Part shown: positions 38,228 to 50,153 of the stretch, one piece after another | How the letters are laid out: each line of letters begins with the position of its first letter | Numbering within the stretch: position 1 is the stretch's first letter | NCBI GenBank assembly: GCA_905221605.1 | Contig: CAJNDS010002759.1 | Span: 1 to 64,000 of the forward strand | Length of the DNA stretch: 64,000 nucleotides | Direction: 5' to 3' | Origin: Symbiodinium natans | Lineage: Eukaryota; Sar; Dinophyceae; Suessiales; Symbiodiniaceae | The notes under the pieces: model-generated | What the model saw: only the letters and a program-made list of their open reading frames with translations | Database searches by the model: none | Told to the model about the DNA's origin: nothing | Translations under genes and position numbers: made by a program

Positions 38228-40385
38228 CATGGCATGCCGGTCGTTCGCCGGCGAAGACGGCCGGGGAGCTCTCTTCGTGTACTACGAGACCCTGGCGAAT
38301 GGGTCCCACCCCGTGCCATGGCCAAAATGTGTACCCAGTGTTCCCAGGCACGCTTCAAACACGACATACTGGGTTTGCGGATGTTTGCGGTCTTTCATGC
38401 CCAGTTTGGCGCATGGGGAGGGAGGGGCAGTTGGGGACGGGCCTTAAGTGCGAGACCCAAACTCAACGAGACCGGAGGTTGCGTCCCCTTCGGTGGACAG
38501 CGCCTCGGGGCTCTGCTTCTGGGTTGTGTCTGGGCACTCGTTTTCTTTTTGGGAAGAGGTGCAGCAGTTGCGCAGCAGGTAACGTCGAGAAAGGGGGGCT
38601 CGGTGTTGTTTTCTTGCGACCGGCTGAGGCTTCTACCCGCAGCTGAGTTGCGCCCAGGAGTCCTGCTGCCTCGCTGACAAGTGGGTGCCTGGGTCGAGCT
38701 GGCCGGGATGGCGTCATTGGGTGATTGAGTCATTGAGTCAAGAGCGATGCCAGACGTCATAGAATTTGGATTGACCAAGCTGGCTTGTTCTTTTACCTGC
38801 TGGATGCGAGCGCTGCGTCGTCGTCCTTTTCCTTCCCGTCGCTTCCATGCTCGGTGGTTACTTAGGTGCACGACATCGAGAGCTCATCCACCAATTACGT
38901 GAACTATGGCTCCATGGCCGTGTACATCCTCTTCACGGCTTCACGCCTGACTTTGGAAACCGTGTGGGTGTCGTAACGGTTCAAGTTCAGCGGACTGTTT
39001 AGATCCCCATGGAAAGTCGAAACTTCACTCCCAGATCTGGCTGCAGCGATGGGTGCGGACCGCAAGCCCAGATGATGGTACGACAGCCGTCCCGGTGCCA
39101 AAGCCACCGTGCCTCGATGTGGGGTTAGTGCACAAATGTAGGAGCCGCTCCAGATTGAAGAGAGATTGAAGTAGGAGAGGACCTTGTTATTGTTCTTCGC
39201 AGCGCCTTGCCGCGATGCTGAATGTTCAACGGTTTCGGACATCCCTTTTGGACTTTTGGGACATTTGAGGGTTTGGAGTCCTGGGAGTATCATGGCAAGT
39301 TGTGAGCCAGGAGCGGAGTCCCAGAGCATCTGAACCTGCTGGGTGTCTACTCGGGCGTGCCGCTGGGTGTGTACAATGTGCAGCCTTTCAGCCTTTCAGG
39401 GTTTTGGAGGACCTTGCCGTCCATCCGAGTCCATCGCCAATCCCAAGCTGAAACCGTGAGATGCCGGTGATGGGTGTAAAGTAAAGCAGCATGTAACGTC
39501 TGCTGCCGCCAGACCGTATCACTACAGCCTTTGCAGATGCCCTCCCCCTCAACTGGGACTCTGAAACGGCAACTGGCGGCTGCCCAAGGATTGCCACCAC
39601 CTTTGTGGGCATCGCCATGGCCCAGAGCACGCAGCTGGCCTTGCCCGTGCCGGAGCGGAGTCTTGCTGTGGTCAAAGGTCAAACGCCGCACTTCAAAGCA
39701 ACCTCTTGAAGGATTTTGATGGCCTACTGCTTGACGTGGGTGTTTCGGTTTAGTTTGTGGGTGCTTGTAGGACATTGTAGGCAGGACAGGTTCACGAGTT
39801 TATGGGATTCAAGCCAGAGAGCAGGGAACTTGCCGACTTCGCTCAAGGAACTCCATGCTGGCGGCCGCAGCTTTCCTGACACCGATGAAAGACATCTTCC
39901 AGCGCCTGGGCCGTGACAGTTTGGTGGCGGCTTGGGGCAAACAACGCAGCAGGCTGAAGCAGCCTCGCTGCCTCCAATAGGTATTGGGCCTTGAGAGGTC
40001 TCGTGGTTTTCTGCTGCTTCCGGGCTTCTTCCTTTGATAGCGTGGCTTGCTTTAAGGGTGCTTGGTACCCAAAGTTAGGATTGCCAGCTCAGAAGTGGGG
40101 GCTTCTGGGCCATCCTTGCTGCTCTAGAACCCCGCAGGCCGAACCAAGATGCCCAGAACATGCCACGTATGCCAAGTATTGACCGCATTAGGCCGGATGA
40201 GTTAGAGCGTCTTCTGTGTGTGCAGGCCAAAGGTGCTTTTGGAATTCAGTTGCGAGTCTCAGAGTTGTGAGCCTCAGAGTTGTGTTCCTGCGGATGTTTG
40301 TTCGGCTCCCCCAGGTTTCTGGAGGACACCACCATGGTGAAGATCACCCACGCCATGGGCGTCGGAGACTTCTCAGCGGTGCGGT
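38228..40385 (+). CDS. Unrecognised multi-exon gene (putative exons)
   Basis: Exon-like pieces: 38228-38310 (GEDGRGALFVYYETLANG); about 38866-38935 after a TTAG|G acceptor (NYVNYGSMAVYILFTAS); about 39335-39384 (LNLLGVYSGVPLGVYNVQ); about 39533-39680 (LPLNWDSETATGG, then FVGIAMAQSTQLALPVPE); about 39845-39975 (FLTPMKDIFQRLGRD); 40315-40382 (FLEDTTMVKITHAMGVGDF). The second and third are membrane-like. I do not recognise the family. The pieces may belong with the membrane-protein exons after 43740 or to two genes. Confidence 0.3.
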
Positions 40386-40990
40386 CCATCTTCCTCCTTG
40401 GGGTGTGGCTCCGATTGAGATATGGGCTTATCTGGGCTTTCGGTTTAGGAAGTTGAGGGTTGAGGGGCCTTGGTATGCCCCAGGTGCGTTTCTTCAGCGG
40501 CCTTTGTATTCCCCTAATGGTTCACAGGGTTTAAAGGGCTCCCCCAGCTGCTTTCATGGTTCCTTGGGCTCCTGGATCGCGCTCATCCTGAGCTCTTGAA
40601 ACTTTCGGGCAACCCGCAGCAGTCAGAACTGAATTCAGCCACAAATTCTTTGAGACCGGCGGTACTCCCCCGCCACTTTCCTGATCCAGTGTTCTCTCCA
40701 GCAACCCCTCCCACCCCTATCCGGCAAAAGCTCCCTGGATCTGGGTCATGAACTGTAACCCGCTTCATGGCCCTGGGATCCTGAGTCCATTCTTTTGACG
40801 CAGACTTGCAAACTGGAGAGCATGGGCTTGTGAAACCTCTCCATTCGCGGCTGATCGGAAGGTCCGCACGGGCTCCCCGTGGCAGTGGCTGTGGCCCCTT
40901 TTTTCTGCAGCACTCATTGGCACTCATGGCTGTCTTTAACTTTTCGGATTCAATTATTTCTAGCACAGGACCGTTTCCTGAAACCTAGCG

Positions 40991-41476
40991 TTGCGCGGAA
41001 TAGCTCCTACCTTTTCTGCGCCTATACCCGCGCAGAAAGCACGACATGCGTTGTTGACTTGTCCTTACTGTTTCTTGGTTTACAACAAACACCGTTCTCG
41101 CAAAGAAGCTCGCAGCGGACTACAAGTCGAGCGAAAGATTTCAATTTTGCAGAATGTGCTCACGTTGGATCACGGGCGTCCGACGTGCGACTTTGCTTAC
41201 GATTTTCAGGATTGCCTAGTTCGTTGAAGTTTTCTGCGCGTGGCTATACGCTTTTTCCGCGACTCAAACGGCGCAGGAGTTTACAAAATCGATACCACTG
41301 ACAGCTTGTCACAGGACCGCACAAAACGCTTCATTAACCAGCTTTTTCCTCGCTGCATGGAGACAGTCGTTTGTGAACGCATTCCTTGTTTACAGCATAA
41401 GAACGCCTGGTGCTGGTGCTCGTCCCACGAGCTTACCGGCGTGGCCAATTCTTTCATTGATTGCCAGCAGTCATAG
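40991..41476 (+). pseudogene. Cysteine-rich reading frame interrupted by one stop
   Basis: Frames 40991-41227 and 41240-41476 are in the same phase and are separated by a TGA at 41225. Together they would give about 160 residues with the motif TCPYC, later C-W-C-W-C, and polar, protein-like composition. Base composition here looks less GC-rich than the neighbours. It could be a decayed mobile-element or single-exon gene, or simply two open frames. No family was recognised. Confidence 0.25.
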
Positions 41477-41995
41477 GCTGGCTGGTATGGGGCTGCACCT
41501 GTCGTCGCATTCCATTTATCCGAGCTTCCATAAACACCTGAAGCCTCAACGTCAGCCTTCGACACATTAAGTCAATTTAGTCCTTGCGCCGGGTCCCTGT
41601 TGACTTTGGCATTAAGGGTTTTGTTAATGCCTTCACTGCATGAAGCAAGACCTCCACGTACGGAACCCGAGGGTTGGTGGGCTGGCCTGCGGCGTGTTTG
41701 GCGCCGGGCTGCCTCTTGGGCTTTGGAGGGGCAGGGAGATTAGAGAGAATTCCGTGTTTCGGCCGCTTCCTGTAGCAAGCTTGGAGCAGATGTGCTTGAG
41801 TTTGAGTGGCCTGTGCAGGCCTGTGCCATGCACCTTGTAGGTGCTTTTACGCCACCTTGTCCCGAGGATGACTGGGCTCGCCTACTGGCCCTCCGCCATC
41901 GAGGTGCTACTGGCACCTGGTTCGGCACAGGCACCGACCTTCTGACCAAGAAAACTGCTTTTGGGATTGGGTTGCGTGTGTTGGGGTGCATGCTG

Positions 41996-42020
41996 CATAT
42001 ATATATATATATGTATATAT
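41996..42020. repeat. (AT)n microsatellite
   Basis: About 12 AT dinucleotides with one TG interruption. The flanking frames (41640-42211, both strands) have no recognised motif. Confidence 0.9.
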
Positions 42021-42483
42021 TGTCCCGCATCTGCGAGCCGTGCTGCTGCACCGTTGTCACATTGGACCTGTTGCGTTTTCTCGTTTTGGCCAGTTATTGG
42101 GTCCAGCAGCATGTCCACACAAACTTTGGTACCGAGCCTCAGAGCCAGCTGCTGCGCAGCCACCGCTTGGGACAGGGATCAAAGGTAGGGGTGAACAATG
42201 GAGATCAATAAACAAGCAAGCCGGGATCAACCAAAAACCAACTCCCTGGTCGCAGGCTCCAAATATGGTAAATTACAGTACTTCTGATGATCGGCAGGCG
42301 CTGCGTATACAGCAAATCACGAGCTCCAAATTTTCTGCTTATTCGCAGGCCCCGAATCCCCCACTTTTGCAAAGCAAGGCAGGCCACACACTAAAGGCGC
42401 CGGAAGCCCTGGCAAAGTCAAAGCTACCAAATCATGCGAAAGAAAGATGATGCCTGTAACCGACCTGATGTGCGACACTACTT

Positions 42484-42600
42484 TGTTCTATCTATCTCTC
42501 TTTCTCTTTCTCTGTATCTCCTTTTTTGTTGTTCTCTCTCTCTCTCTCTCTCTCCGTCTCTCTCTCTCTCTCTGGCTTCCTCTCTTTATTTCTGCTTCTG
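42484..42600. repeat. CT-rich low-complexity tract
   Basis: Strongly pyrimidine-biased, with CTCTCT runs at about 42533-42574. Confidence 0.85.
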
Positions 42601-42684
42601 TTTATCTTCCCCCTGTCACCTTTTCTCTCGGACATCACAAGTCTATTTGATCCGACCCGCCCCCTTCCTCGGCCTTTTACCCGA

Positions 42685-43010
42685 AATCCAAAAGTGACTA
42701 GAATTGCGAGATGGCACGCCCGCAGCTTGAAAGTAACGACAGATACGAGGATGGCGCACCGCACATGGTACATCCTCGTGAGGCTTCCACGTGACTGTCG
42801 CTTTTTCAAAATCTACATCCACAAGTGAGGACCGTTACGAGGATGACGCACCCCGCGCGTCTCATCCTCGTAGCATCAACACCAAACAAAGCTCCAAATG
42901 TGATGACGGTTGCAGGATGGCGCACCCTACATGTCCCTCATTGCTCTCCGCACTTTTGGGACCCCAACCTCCAAAAGCCACGACCGCTGCGAAATTGATG
43001 CACCCCGGAC
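42685..43010. repeat. Degenerate ~80-bp tandem repeat (4-5 copies)
   Basis: The core GATGGCGCACC or close variants starts at 42750, 42842, 42916 and (shortened) 42998, a spacing of 92, 74 and 82 bp. Each core is preceded by words like CCAAAAGT or CCAAATGTGA, then GACGGTTGC / GACCGTTACGAG. A partial fifth copy starts near 42685. Copies have diverged strongly. Confidence 0.6.
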
Positions 43011-43740
43011 TATACGGCTCACGCGCGACACTCGCGAATGCTTCGTGAACGCTTCGTGGACGAGGATGCTTCGCATGCATTCGGGAAGAGGAGGGTTGTG
43101 CTGACACCGTCGCAATTTAAGGGGGGGTGGGGGGGCCGCTACGACCAAGCAAACCCTAATGTTTTTCTTAACTTGGGGAATGGCCAACATGATCTGCATA
43201 TGTAAAGGCCGAGCACGTTGGCGTCAGCCCTGGCAAGATCAAAGCAACGAAAGCATGCCGTCAAACTTTTTTCGTTTCACAAAGCAAGGTCTAACAATCC
43301 AAGTAAAGACTCTGCAAAGCACAAGGCCTGTACTGACACTGTCGCAATTCTTCGGGCTGGGGGGGAAGGGTTGGAAAGGGACTAGGTTCGATCCTTGTCC
43401 CTGGTTTTTGTGTTGTGTATTCGATGTGTTCGGTGGCGAAGAGGATCCGTTGTGACAGGCGCAGATGGAGAATCCTGGTTGCCACCTGCTCCCTACGGCC
43501 ACAGAGGCCGGCACGAGCAGGCTTACTTCGGATTTTGTGCAGTTGAGATTCGCTCAGGGCTCCAACGAGCCATCCTTTAGGAACGGCATTTCGGCGAAGC
43601 GGCCGCATTTGCGTCCAGACCTCTTCCGTACATACACTTGCTCCAGGATTTCCTTGTCCGGCGCATGAGGGGGTTGTTTCAAAGTCGCGACCTTCGGGCT
43701 TCTTGTATGCGGTCCACAGGATCCACCGTTTTCGGTGCTG

Positions 43741-46700
43741 GTTGAATTTCGGTTGCAGGTGGTGGACACGGCCCGAGGGCTCTGGCTGCTGACTAGCTGG
43801 TCCTGGCCCTTCCAGATCCTCGCCCGAAGCTTTTGGCAACGTTCCCAAGCAGAGAGAGAGAGAGAGAGAGGCTTGGAGCCCGAACCTTTCATCTTGAGGT
43901 TCGTGGCCATGGTCCTCAGTGGGCTCCTAATGGGAGCCAGGGAGTTTGCGCTCTACGGCCTGACGAACATCCTCGGCCAGCTGACGCTGGCCGTGTCGCC
44001 GGGCTGAAGGGGGGGTGTCTGTTGTATCCTTCGGCCCTGCGGCCTCCGGCCACAACACCAACGCATACCAGCTCATATCAAGGCACACTCTCCTGAAACG
44101 TTGAGAGCAGCTGCTGCTCATGAAGCTCTCAGCGGTTAGGACCTGGTTCTTCGGCCCCAAGCCTCAGAACTTGCACCTGCTCGGCTGGGCCGGCTTCGTG
44201 GCTAACGTGGCCCCGGCGCAGATGTGGAGATGTGGCGCTGTTTCGCTTCAGGACTTCTCTTTGGCTTTGTCTGGGTGGATGCATTGCTAGGAGGGGATGT
44301 TGATTTCTTCTCTAGAAACGAGACATGTACATAGCGCGCAAGCTAACCCTCGAGAATCCAAACGACGGATGGTGTTGAATTGCGATGAACTGGTTGATTC
44401 TGTCTTCTGCCTTCCTTGCCGGGCGCAGAGAAGAGCAAGAGCAACCGGAGCATGCCCAGGTGGTGCAAGTGGTCGGGATGGCCCTGGCCATCGTGCTTAA
44501 CCGAACCCCGGGCTTAAAGAGCAGAGTATGGCAAAGTGGCCTCAAGGGTCCAAGGAGGGCGCGCCCAGGTGTAGGGGCATACCGTCTTTTTGTTCCGGTG
44601 CAGGCCCGGATGAATGCTGTCCTTGAAGACCGACCCTCAACCTCCTCAACCCCACGCCGAAAGCAGAAGGTTTGCCCACCCACATTACATCAGTTTACTC
44701 AACGCCCACGACCACCTAGGACCTAGGATTCAATTGGCCTTCCCGCCGAATCAACTTGAGCCCAGTTCATCCCATTTCATGAAGCTACAAGCCGGGGAAG
44801 ACGAGGCTTCATGTTGCTGCCCTGAGCTCAGGACCGCTCCGGCAAAAATATGGCTTGATGGTGCAGGCGCCGCATCCTGGCAGAACTTCCGCGTCAGTTG
44901 CGAAGTCTTTGCGCCCCTAAGCCTCCTGATCCTTCCTGATCCTTAAGACAGGTATCCGGGTTTTCCCGGCCACAAGTTCCTACCTTCCCGTTTCACAGCA
45001 CACTGACCTCTCCGCTGCTGTTGACTGTTGAGTGAACTGGTTGACTGGCGAGGTCGCTAAGAGAGTGGTGCAACGTACAGCTTGGAGACCCTGAGCTTGC
45101 AGCGCGAGAGTAACGAGAGCCAGTAAACTGATGAAAGCCGAAAGGAAGCTTCTTTGAAGCCCCTCTGGTGCCTCAATTGGGCATAATTAGTCCATATTAG
45201 GCAATTCGAGGCTGGCCGCTGGCAGCGCGCAGCTGCTGGGCGGCGGTGGTGCCCCCAAAGAGGCCGTGGTGGACGGCATTCTGGCCATGCCGTCCGTTGG
45301 CAAGACGAACACCAGGGTTCTGCCATTTTCTGTGTTTCCATGTGTTTCCTTTAAGTTTCTTTATGTTTCTTTCATTCCCCGGGGCGGTGTATTCATCTTG
45401 CATTGTCCTTGATTGTCTTCGCAGCAGCTTCTTTGCCTCTGCAGTCTATACGCCCCAAACTGGAAGCGTTTGGGACCTCGCCTGCCGCGCGCGAAGTTGA
45501 GCGCCAGAACCCTACACCAAAAGTAAGGTAGTGTGTACAGCCTAGAGAACGACCGCCCAGGATCTTGGACCTCCTCCTACAAGCAGCTGGGACTGCCTGC
45601 GTCTACATTGCGGCCTTTGTCAGCCTGCAGGCCGACTTAGAAGGTCCTGGCAGCCGCTACCCACCCCGGGCTCCCTTGGCTTCTTCGTTTCCTGTCAGGA
45701 CATGTACCAGCTTAGCGCTGCCAGTGCGGCGCTGCCGCAGTTCCTTGGTCGGATTGAGTGTGTCGAATGCGTTCGCGGGACCTGCAAGTACGAGAGGAAA
45801 GGCCGAAGAGACTGATGATCCTGGACCGCAGTGCGGTTATATGGGGACATGGAGATATGTGTCACGGGAATTCTTCGTGAGTTTCGTGACGTTTCGTGTT
45901 TGTTGAGGTACACGGCTTATTCCGTTGCCTTGGCATATGTGGTGAAGCTCGTGGGGCCAGCGCTGATTGGGCGACAGGCCTATGGGCAGTTCACCTTCCT
46001 CATGAAGGCCCGCTGTTCGGGCTATTCGGATTCAGGTCAGCTCCCCATTGCAGTCGACGTCCATCTCACTTTTGCCGTCCAACTCCAGTGTAGGCTCCTT
46101 ATGGCCGTATGGTTCCTTCGTCCATAAGATTGCGCAGAATTCTAGAACGCCCGAGAACCCGACATCTAGCCGGGCTGCGAGAACCTCTTGAAAGCCATAA
46201 GGGCGAAAAGCGAGGTCATGGTGGCACTGAGCGTAGTCCTTGGTGGCCTGTCTGCGTCGCTTGGCAGCCGCTGTGTCTCGTGAATCACCCGGTCCGTGTT
46301 ACTCTTGGGTGTTGGGGTGGCTGATCCTCATAGACTCCCATGAGAACAGCATGCGCTGTGCCAATAGTACTGATGATCTAGCGATGCACCAGGTTCTTCA
46401 TCCTGCCCAACCTGACAGAGTTAGCGGGCTACTACTCGCAGCAGGCCTCCGCGCCCTTTAGCCCCAGACCTTCCGTGTCAAACTGCCTGCCGGAGCCCTT
46501 CGCAATAGGAAGTCCGCAAAATCAATTTCGACAATCAACGAGCCCGAAGACCCCGCATCTTTGCTACGAGGCATGCGAATTTGCAAACACTCGTGAGTGC
46601 CTGGGGATCTATGCCGGGCTCTTTTCATCCGGCCTTGGAAAGTACGACACCACGATCTTCGATACCTTCCGAGCCTTTGGCTTCACAGTCTTCGTGACTT

Positions 46701-47690
46701 GCATCTTGGACTGGCTGTCGGTACGGTTTTTCAATTCTTGCAAGCCTCCGCTTTCGCCCCAGAAGCCTCTTGATTTTTTCCCCACCCTCGGTGTGGGTCA
46801 GCCGATGTCCCCCGGCCTCCAGGCCTGGTCCATGAAGTCCCACTCGCAGTACTTAGCTGCAGGTAGGGAGGGGATGATCATGAGTCATGAGTGATCGAAG
46901 TAAAAGACCCGATTTTGTTGAGTCGAAGGCGTCTGCAGGCTTTGCTCCAGCGCCTGAAGTTGCAAGCGAAGTAAAAAGATGCCTCCGCATGCGCTCGGCG
47001 CGAAGCCTCGAAGCTGCGAAGGGGAAGTGGAGGGAAGTGGAGGGCAGTGGAGGGAAGGGAGGCGGAGGGAACGCGAGTGCTTTTCAGGGGCTCGAAGCCG
47101 GAGACGGTGTCGCCCCTTTTTGGGATGGGATGTAGCGGTCGGTAAGGTCCAGATAAAAAAGAGGCGTCGGGCGTGGGCAAAGCCGAGAACAGAAGCAGAG
47201 AAGCAAATAGGAAGAACAAGTCCGCGGGTCAGCGGGTCCCAAGGGAACCTTAGCAGTTTTGGCCTTGAGCCAAATTACATGCACAGCTGCCCCTTGCAAA
47301 GGTATCTTCAGCGTGGCGAAAGCAGGGCTCTATGCGTGTCAGGACTTCAAGTTCATGGCCAAAGCTTCGGCTGTAGTGTTCCTGGCGGTCTTTACCCCGG
47401 CGCCTTGGGCTTCTATCAGATTTCGACGCGGCTTGGGAATCAGGGATTCAGGGATCAGTGGGGGGGTGCTTGTCTTGTGTTCTTTTTTGCAAGGCTTAGT
47501 GCTCTGGCCAGCATCTGGAAGTCCAGGTCGTGTTGATGGCGCGCTTCTTCTTTGTGAGCGCGACGGCACTGTACGTTGCTTCAGTGCTCCCCAGCTGGGT
47601 GCTCACTCTGGTCTTTCTCTGGCGCCTCCAAAGGAACCTTGGCTGCGTGGGCACCTTTCTCACAAACAGTTCTCGTCGCAATAAAATCAC
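43741..47690 (+). CDS. Unrecognised polytopic membrane protein (putative exons)
   Basis: Many exon-like pieces with hydrophobic helices in one direction: 43757-43850 (LWLLTSWSWPFQILARSF); 43900-44005 (MVLSGLLMGAREFALYGL); 44119-44225 (NLHLLGWAGFVANVAPAQ); 44385-44510; 45211-45310 (AVVDGILAMPSVGKT); 45565-45640 (GTACVYIAAFVSLQ); 45700-45760; 45906-46030 (YSVALAYVVKLVGPALIG); 46388-46460 (RFFILPNLTELAGYYSQQ); 46599-46730 (KYDTTIFDTFRAFGFTVF); 47310-47410 (DFKFMAKASAVVFLAVF); 47520-47600 (VVLMARFFFVSATALYV). This suggests a solute transporter. The last two pieces recall late helices of MATE-type carriers and the 46600 piece recalls UNC-93-like proteins, so neither call is safe. There could be two genes. 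Confidence 0.35.
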
Positions 47691-47699
47691 GAGGGCTAG

Positions 47700-48540
47700 C
47701 AGAGCTAGGCTTGAGTTATAGCCAAGTCAAGTTTATCGTCTTGCTTTATGGATGGTCCGGAAAGCTGCGAGCGATTGATTTTCTATCATAAGGGGGCAGC
47801 AGCATGGGCGTGTGTCAGGGGTGTGCACGTTTGGAAGGAAAAATGCTGAAGCCCCGAAGAAGCATTAGTACTTGTTTCTGTACGAATGCGTGCACCATTG
47901 CCAGCACTGATCGACGTCCGCAAGCGCCGCAACCCTCCGACCCCGGTCCCTGCTGTGCGCTTGCGCCTCGCGCTCACGCTTATTGGGCCGTAAAGCCTGG
48001 AGAAAGAACCCCCGCTTGAAGAGTCGGAAGAAGCGCGTTTGCACAACCTTGTGTGGCCCCCAAGGAACTGCCAGAAGATGACTCAAGGATCGAGACTACC
48101 GAGCCTGCCCGGAAGGCATGAGGTCAGCATGGGCCAGATCTGAGAAGGGAGGGTATGTTTTAAAGACGAGAGGCCGCTAAAAGTTCAGGATTGGCATGCA
48201 TTGACATTAGCTGCATTAGCTGATTGTTGGTTGCATACACTAATGGCTTGGCCAACAGTTTATCGGCCGGAGAGACTCTGAGACTCTGAGACTCTGGCAG
48301 TATGGGGGATGCAGCGATGCATAATTTGGTTTGCCTCCCCTTGGTTTCAACTTCTCATGCTTATCGTTCCAACGATGGGACCACAAGTTCACTGAGCTGA
48401 ACGAAGCTTTCTATGAATTTCGACGGCCTCATGGCATCGCCACTATACAGGATGCAGGAGGCAGCAAAATCCGGCAGCAAGGGCACGCTTCTGACCTCAT
48501 GTCAGCGCAGTGCCCACTTCCAAGCGGCACCCCCTGCCGG
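47700..48540. other. No recognised gene upstream of the tandem array
   Basis: Unique sequence up to the left edge of the AKR2-like array near 48546. Contains a short GAGACTCT triplication at about 48271-48296. Confidence 0.5.
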
Positions 48541-48666
48541 CAGAGGCTTTCCGCTTGAACGCCGCACCGGCAGGCCACAATGCCCCACAGAAGCTTGAAA
48601 TGGCCAAGGCTCAAAGAGCAAGAGCATTCTTTGTACCCGTTTGTCCGATTCCCTTGTGCTGCCAGA

Positions 48667-49664
48667 ATGGCCACCGAGACGCTGAAGATTAGCGATGGCA
48701 CCACCATGGAGATCTGCAGGCTGCCGGATGTGGATGACGAAACGTGGGCGGAGGTGCGGGCCTATGTCGAGAGCAACCCAGACACCGCAAAGTCTTTGAA
48801 GAGCTTTGCCAAGAACCCCGATGCCATGAGGGGTTGGCTGCAGACCCAGGCCATCGCAGAGCACTACAGCGCCAAGATGGCCAAAGGCGACACACCGGTC
48901 CAAGACAAGGTCAAGTCCTTGGAGTCCGATCCTGAGTTGGCGGCTATCTTCGAGGACATCAAGAAGAACGGCATGGAAGCGGCCATGAAGTACTACCAGG
49001 ACGAAGAGTTGATGTTGAAGATCAGTCAGAAGATGGGCGGCCTGCCTTCCGAACTTCAGCCGGTGCTCCAGAAGATTGAGGACACGTCCTTGACCCTGCA
49101 CGAGGCTGCCAAGAAGGGTGATCTTGCAGCTGTCCAGCAGTTCTTGGACAAGAACAAGCCCTTGGATGCCCAGGACCACAAGGGCATCACCCCGCTCGGC
49201 TATGCCATCGGTGCCAACCGCCTCTTGGCACAAACGCCCGGCAGTTTGGGCACTTGTTTCCTTAGAATGCTCAAAAGATGCACGAAGTTTGCTGACCGGA
49301 AGTGCTGACGAGGTATCGCCGTGGTGAAGAAGCTCTTGGACAGCAGGGCCAATCCCTACGCCGTGGACAGCAGCGGCAACAGCGGCCTGCACTATGCTGC
49401 CGGCTACGGCCGAAAGGAGCTCCTGGAGTACCTTCTCAAGGTGCAGGGTTCGAGAGCCTAATGAGGGGCTTACTGGAGCTTTTGTAAGGGATTGGATGAT
49501 CGGAACCTCCACCTCCTTGAAGAAGCACTAAGCCACTAAGCCTCCGCAAGGTCGGGGCCAACGTCAGCCAGCCCAACGCACAGGGTATGACACCCTTGGC
49601 TGCGGCAACGCAGAATCGGCAGGAGGCCACCATGCAAATCCTGAAGGCACATGGCGCACAGTGA
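48667..49664 (+). CDS. AKR2-like STI1/ankyrin chaperone, copy 1
   Basis: Exons 48667-49219, 49313-49440 and 49551-49664 give 264 residues and a TGA. Intron 1 (93 bp) is GC-AG: AACC|GC to GAG|GT, restoring Asn-Arg-Ile inside an ankyrin repeat of correct length. Intron 2 (110 bp) is GT-AG. Residues 85-126 (LESDPELAAIFEDIKKNGM, then MKYYQDEELMLKISQKMG) match the STI1-like region of plant AKR2. Residues 140-264 form about four ankyrin repeats, with LHYAAGYGRKE as in AKR2. Plant AKR2 binds chloroplast outer-envelope precursors in the cytosol; that role here is inferred. The start at MATETL is preferred over the in-frame ATG 29 codons upstream because the extension differs between copies (Ala/Thr) whereas the rest of the protein does not. 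Codon 56 is GGT, shared only with copy 7. Confidence 0.88.
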
Positions 49665-49728
49665 GGGCGTGGGAAATTACCCACAGCCGTTTCCCTTGCG
49701 CCGGGAATTCGGAGTTTCATCGGGGAGA

Positions 49729-49736
49729 TTTTTTTG
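49729..49736 (+). promoter_or_regulatory. T-run in array spacer, candidate TTTT box
   Basis: A 7-8 nt T-run about 65 bp after the stop codon and roughly 420 bp before the next gene's start, conserved in every spacer (next at about 51216, 52703 and so on). Dinoflagellate promoters have been proposed to use a TTTT box in place of TATA. Conservation here proves little, because whole units are nearly identical. Confidence 0.2.
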
Positions 49737-50153
49737 TAGTTAATGGATTCCGGCCAGCTCGTGTGCTGTGTGGCTTTCAGCACAAGTCATGCAGACGGGG
49801 GCTGGCTACTATAGAATCCAGGATTTAAGCCGCGCTTCTCAAAGGCGTGGTGCCGTTCATCTCATTGCTAAGCCTGGCGAAGCCTGCACCCGAGTGCAAA
49901 GCACCAGCAGTCTGAAAAGTGCGCCGGGGGACACTGTGGGAGGTTGCGCGCGGGCTGCGGCTGAGGTCTTGAGATTGCAGCTCAGTGCCATGCACTAGCC
50001 CAGGGTCCAGATGGCGCGCTGAGCGGCGCAAGCTTTCCGCTTGAACGCCGCACCGGGAAGGCCACAATGCCCCACAGAAGCTTGAAATGGCCAAGGCTCA
50101 AAGAGCAAGAGCATTCTTTGTACCCGTTTGTCCGATTCCCTTGTGCTGCCAGA

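Noticed and set aside
43380-43400. GGTTCGATCC as a tRNA T-loop
   Set aside because: No matching acceptor, D or anticodon stems could be folded around it by eye.
48601-48617. TGGCCAAGGCTCAAAG in each array unit as a relict spliced leader
   Set aside because: Only GGCTCAA and a nearby GCCA match the leader; the diagnostic ATTTTGG is absent.
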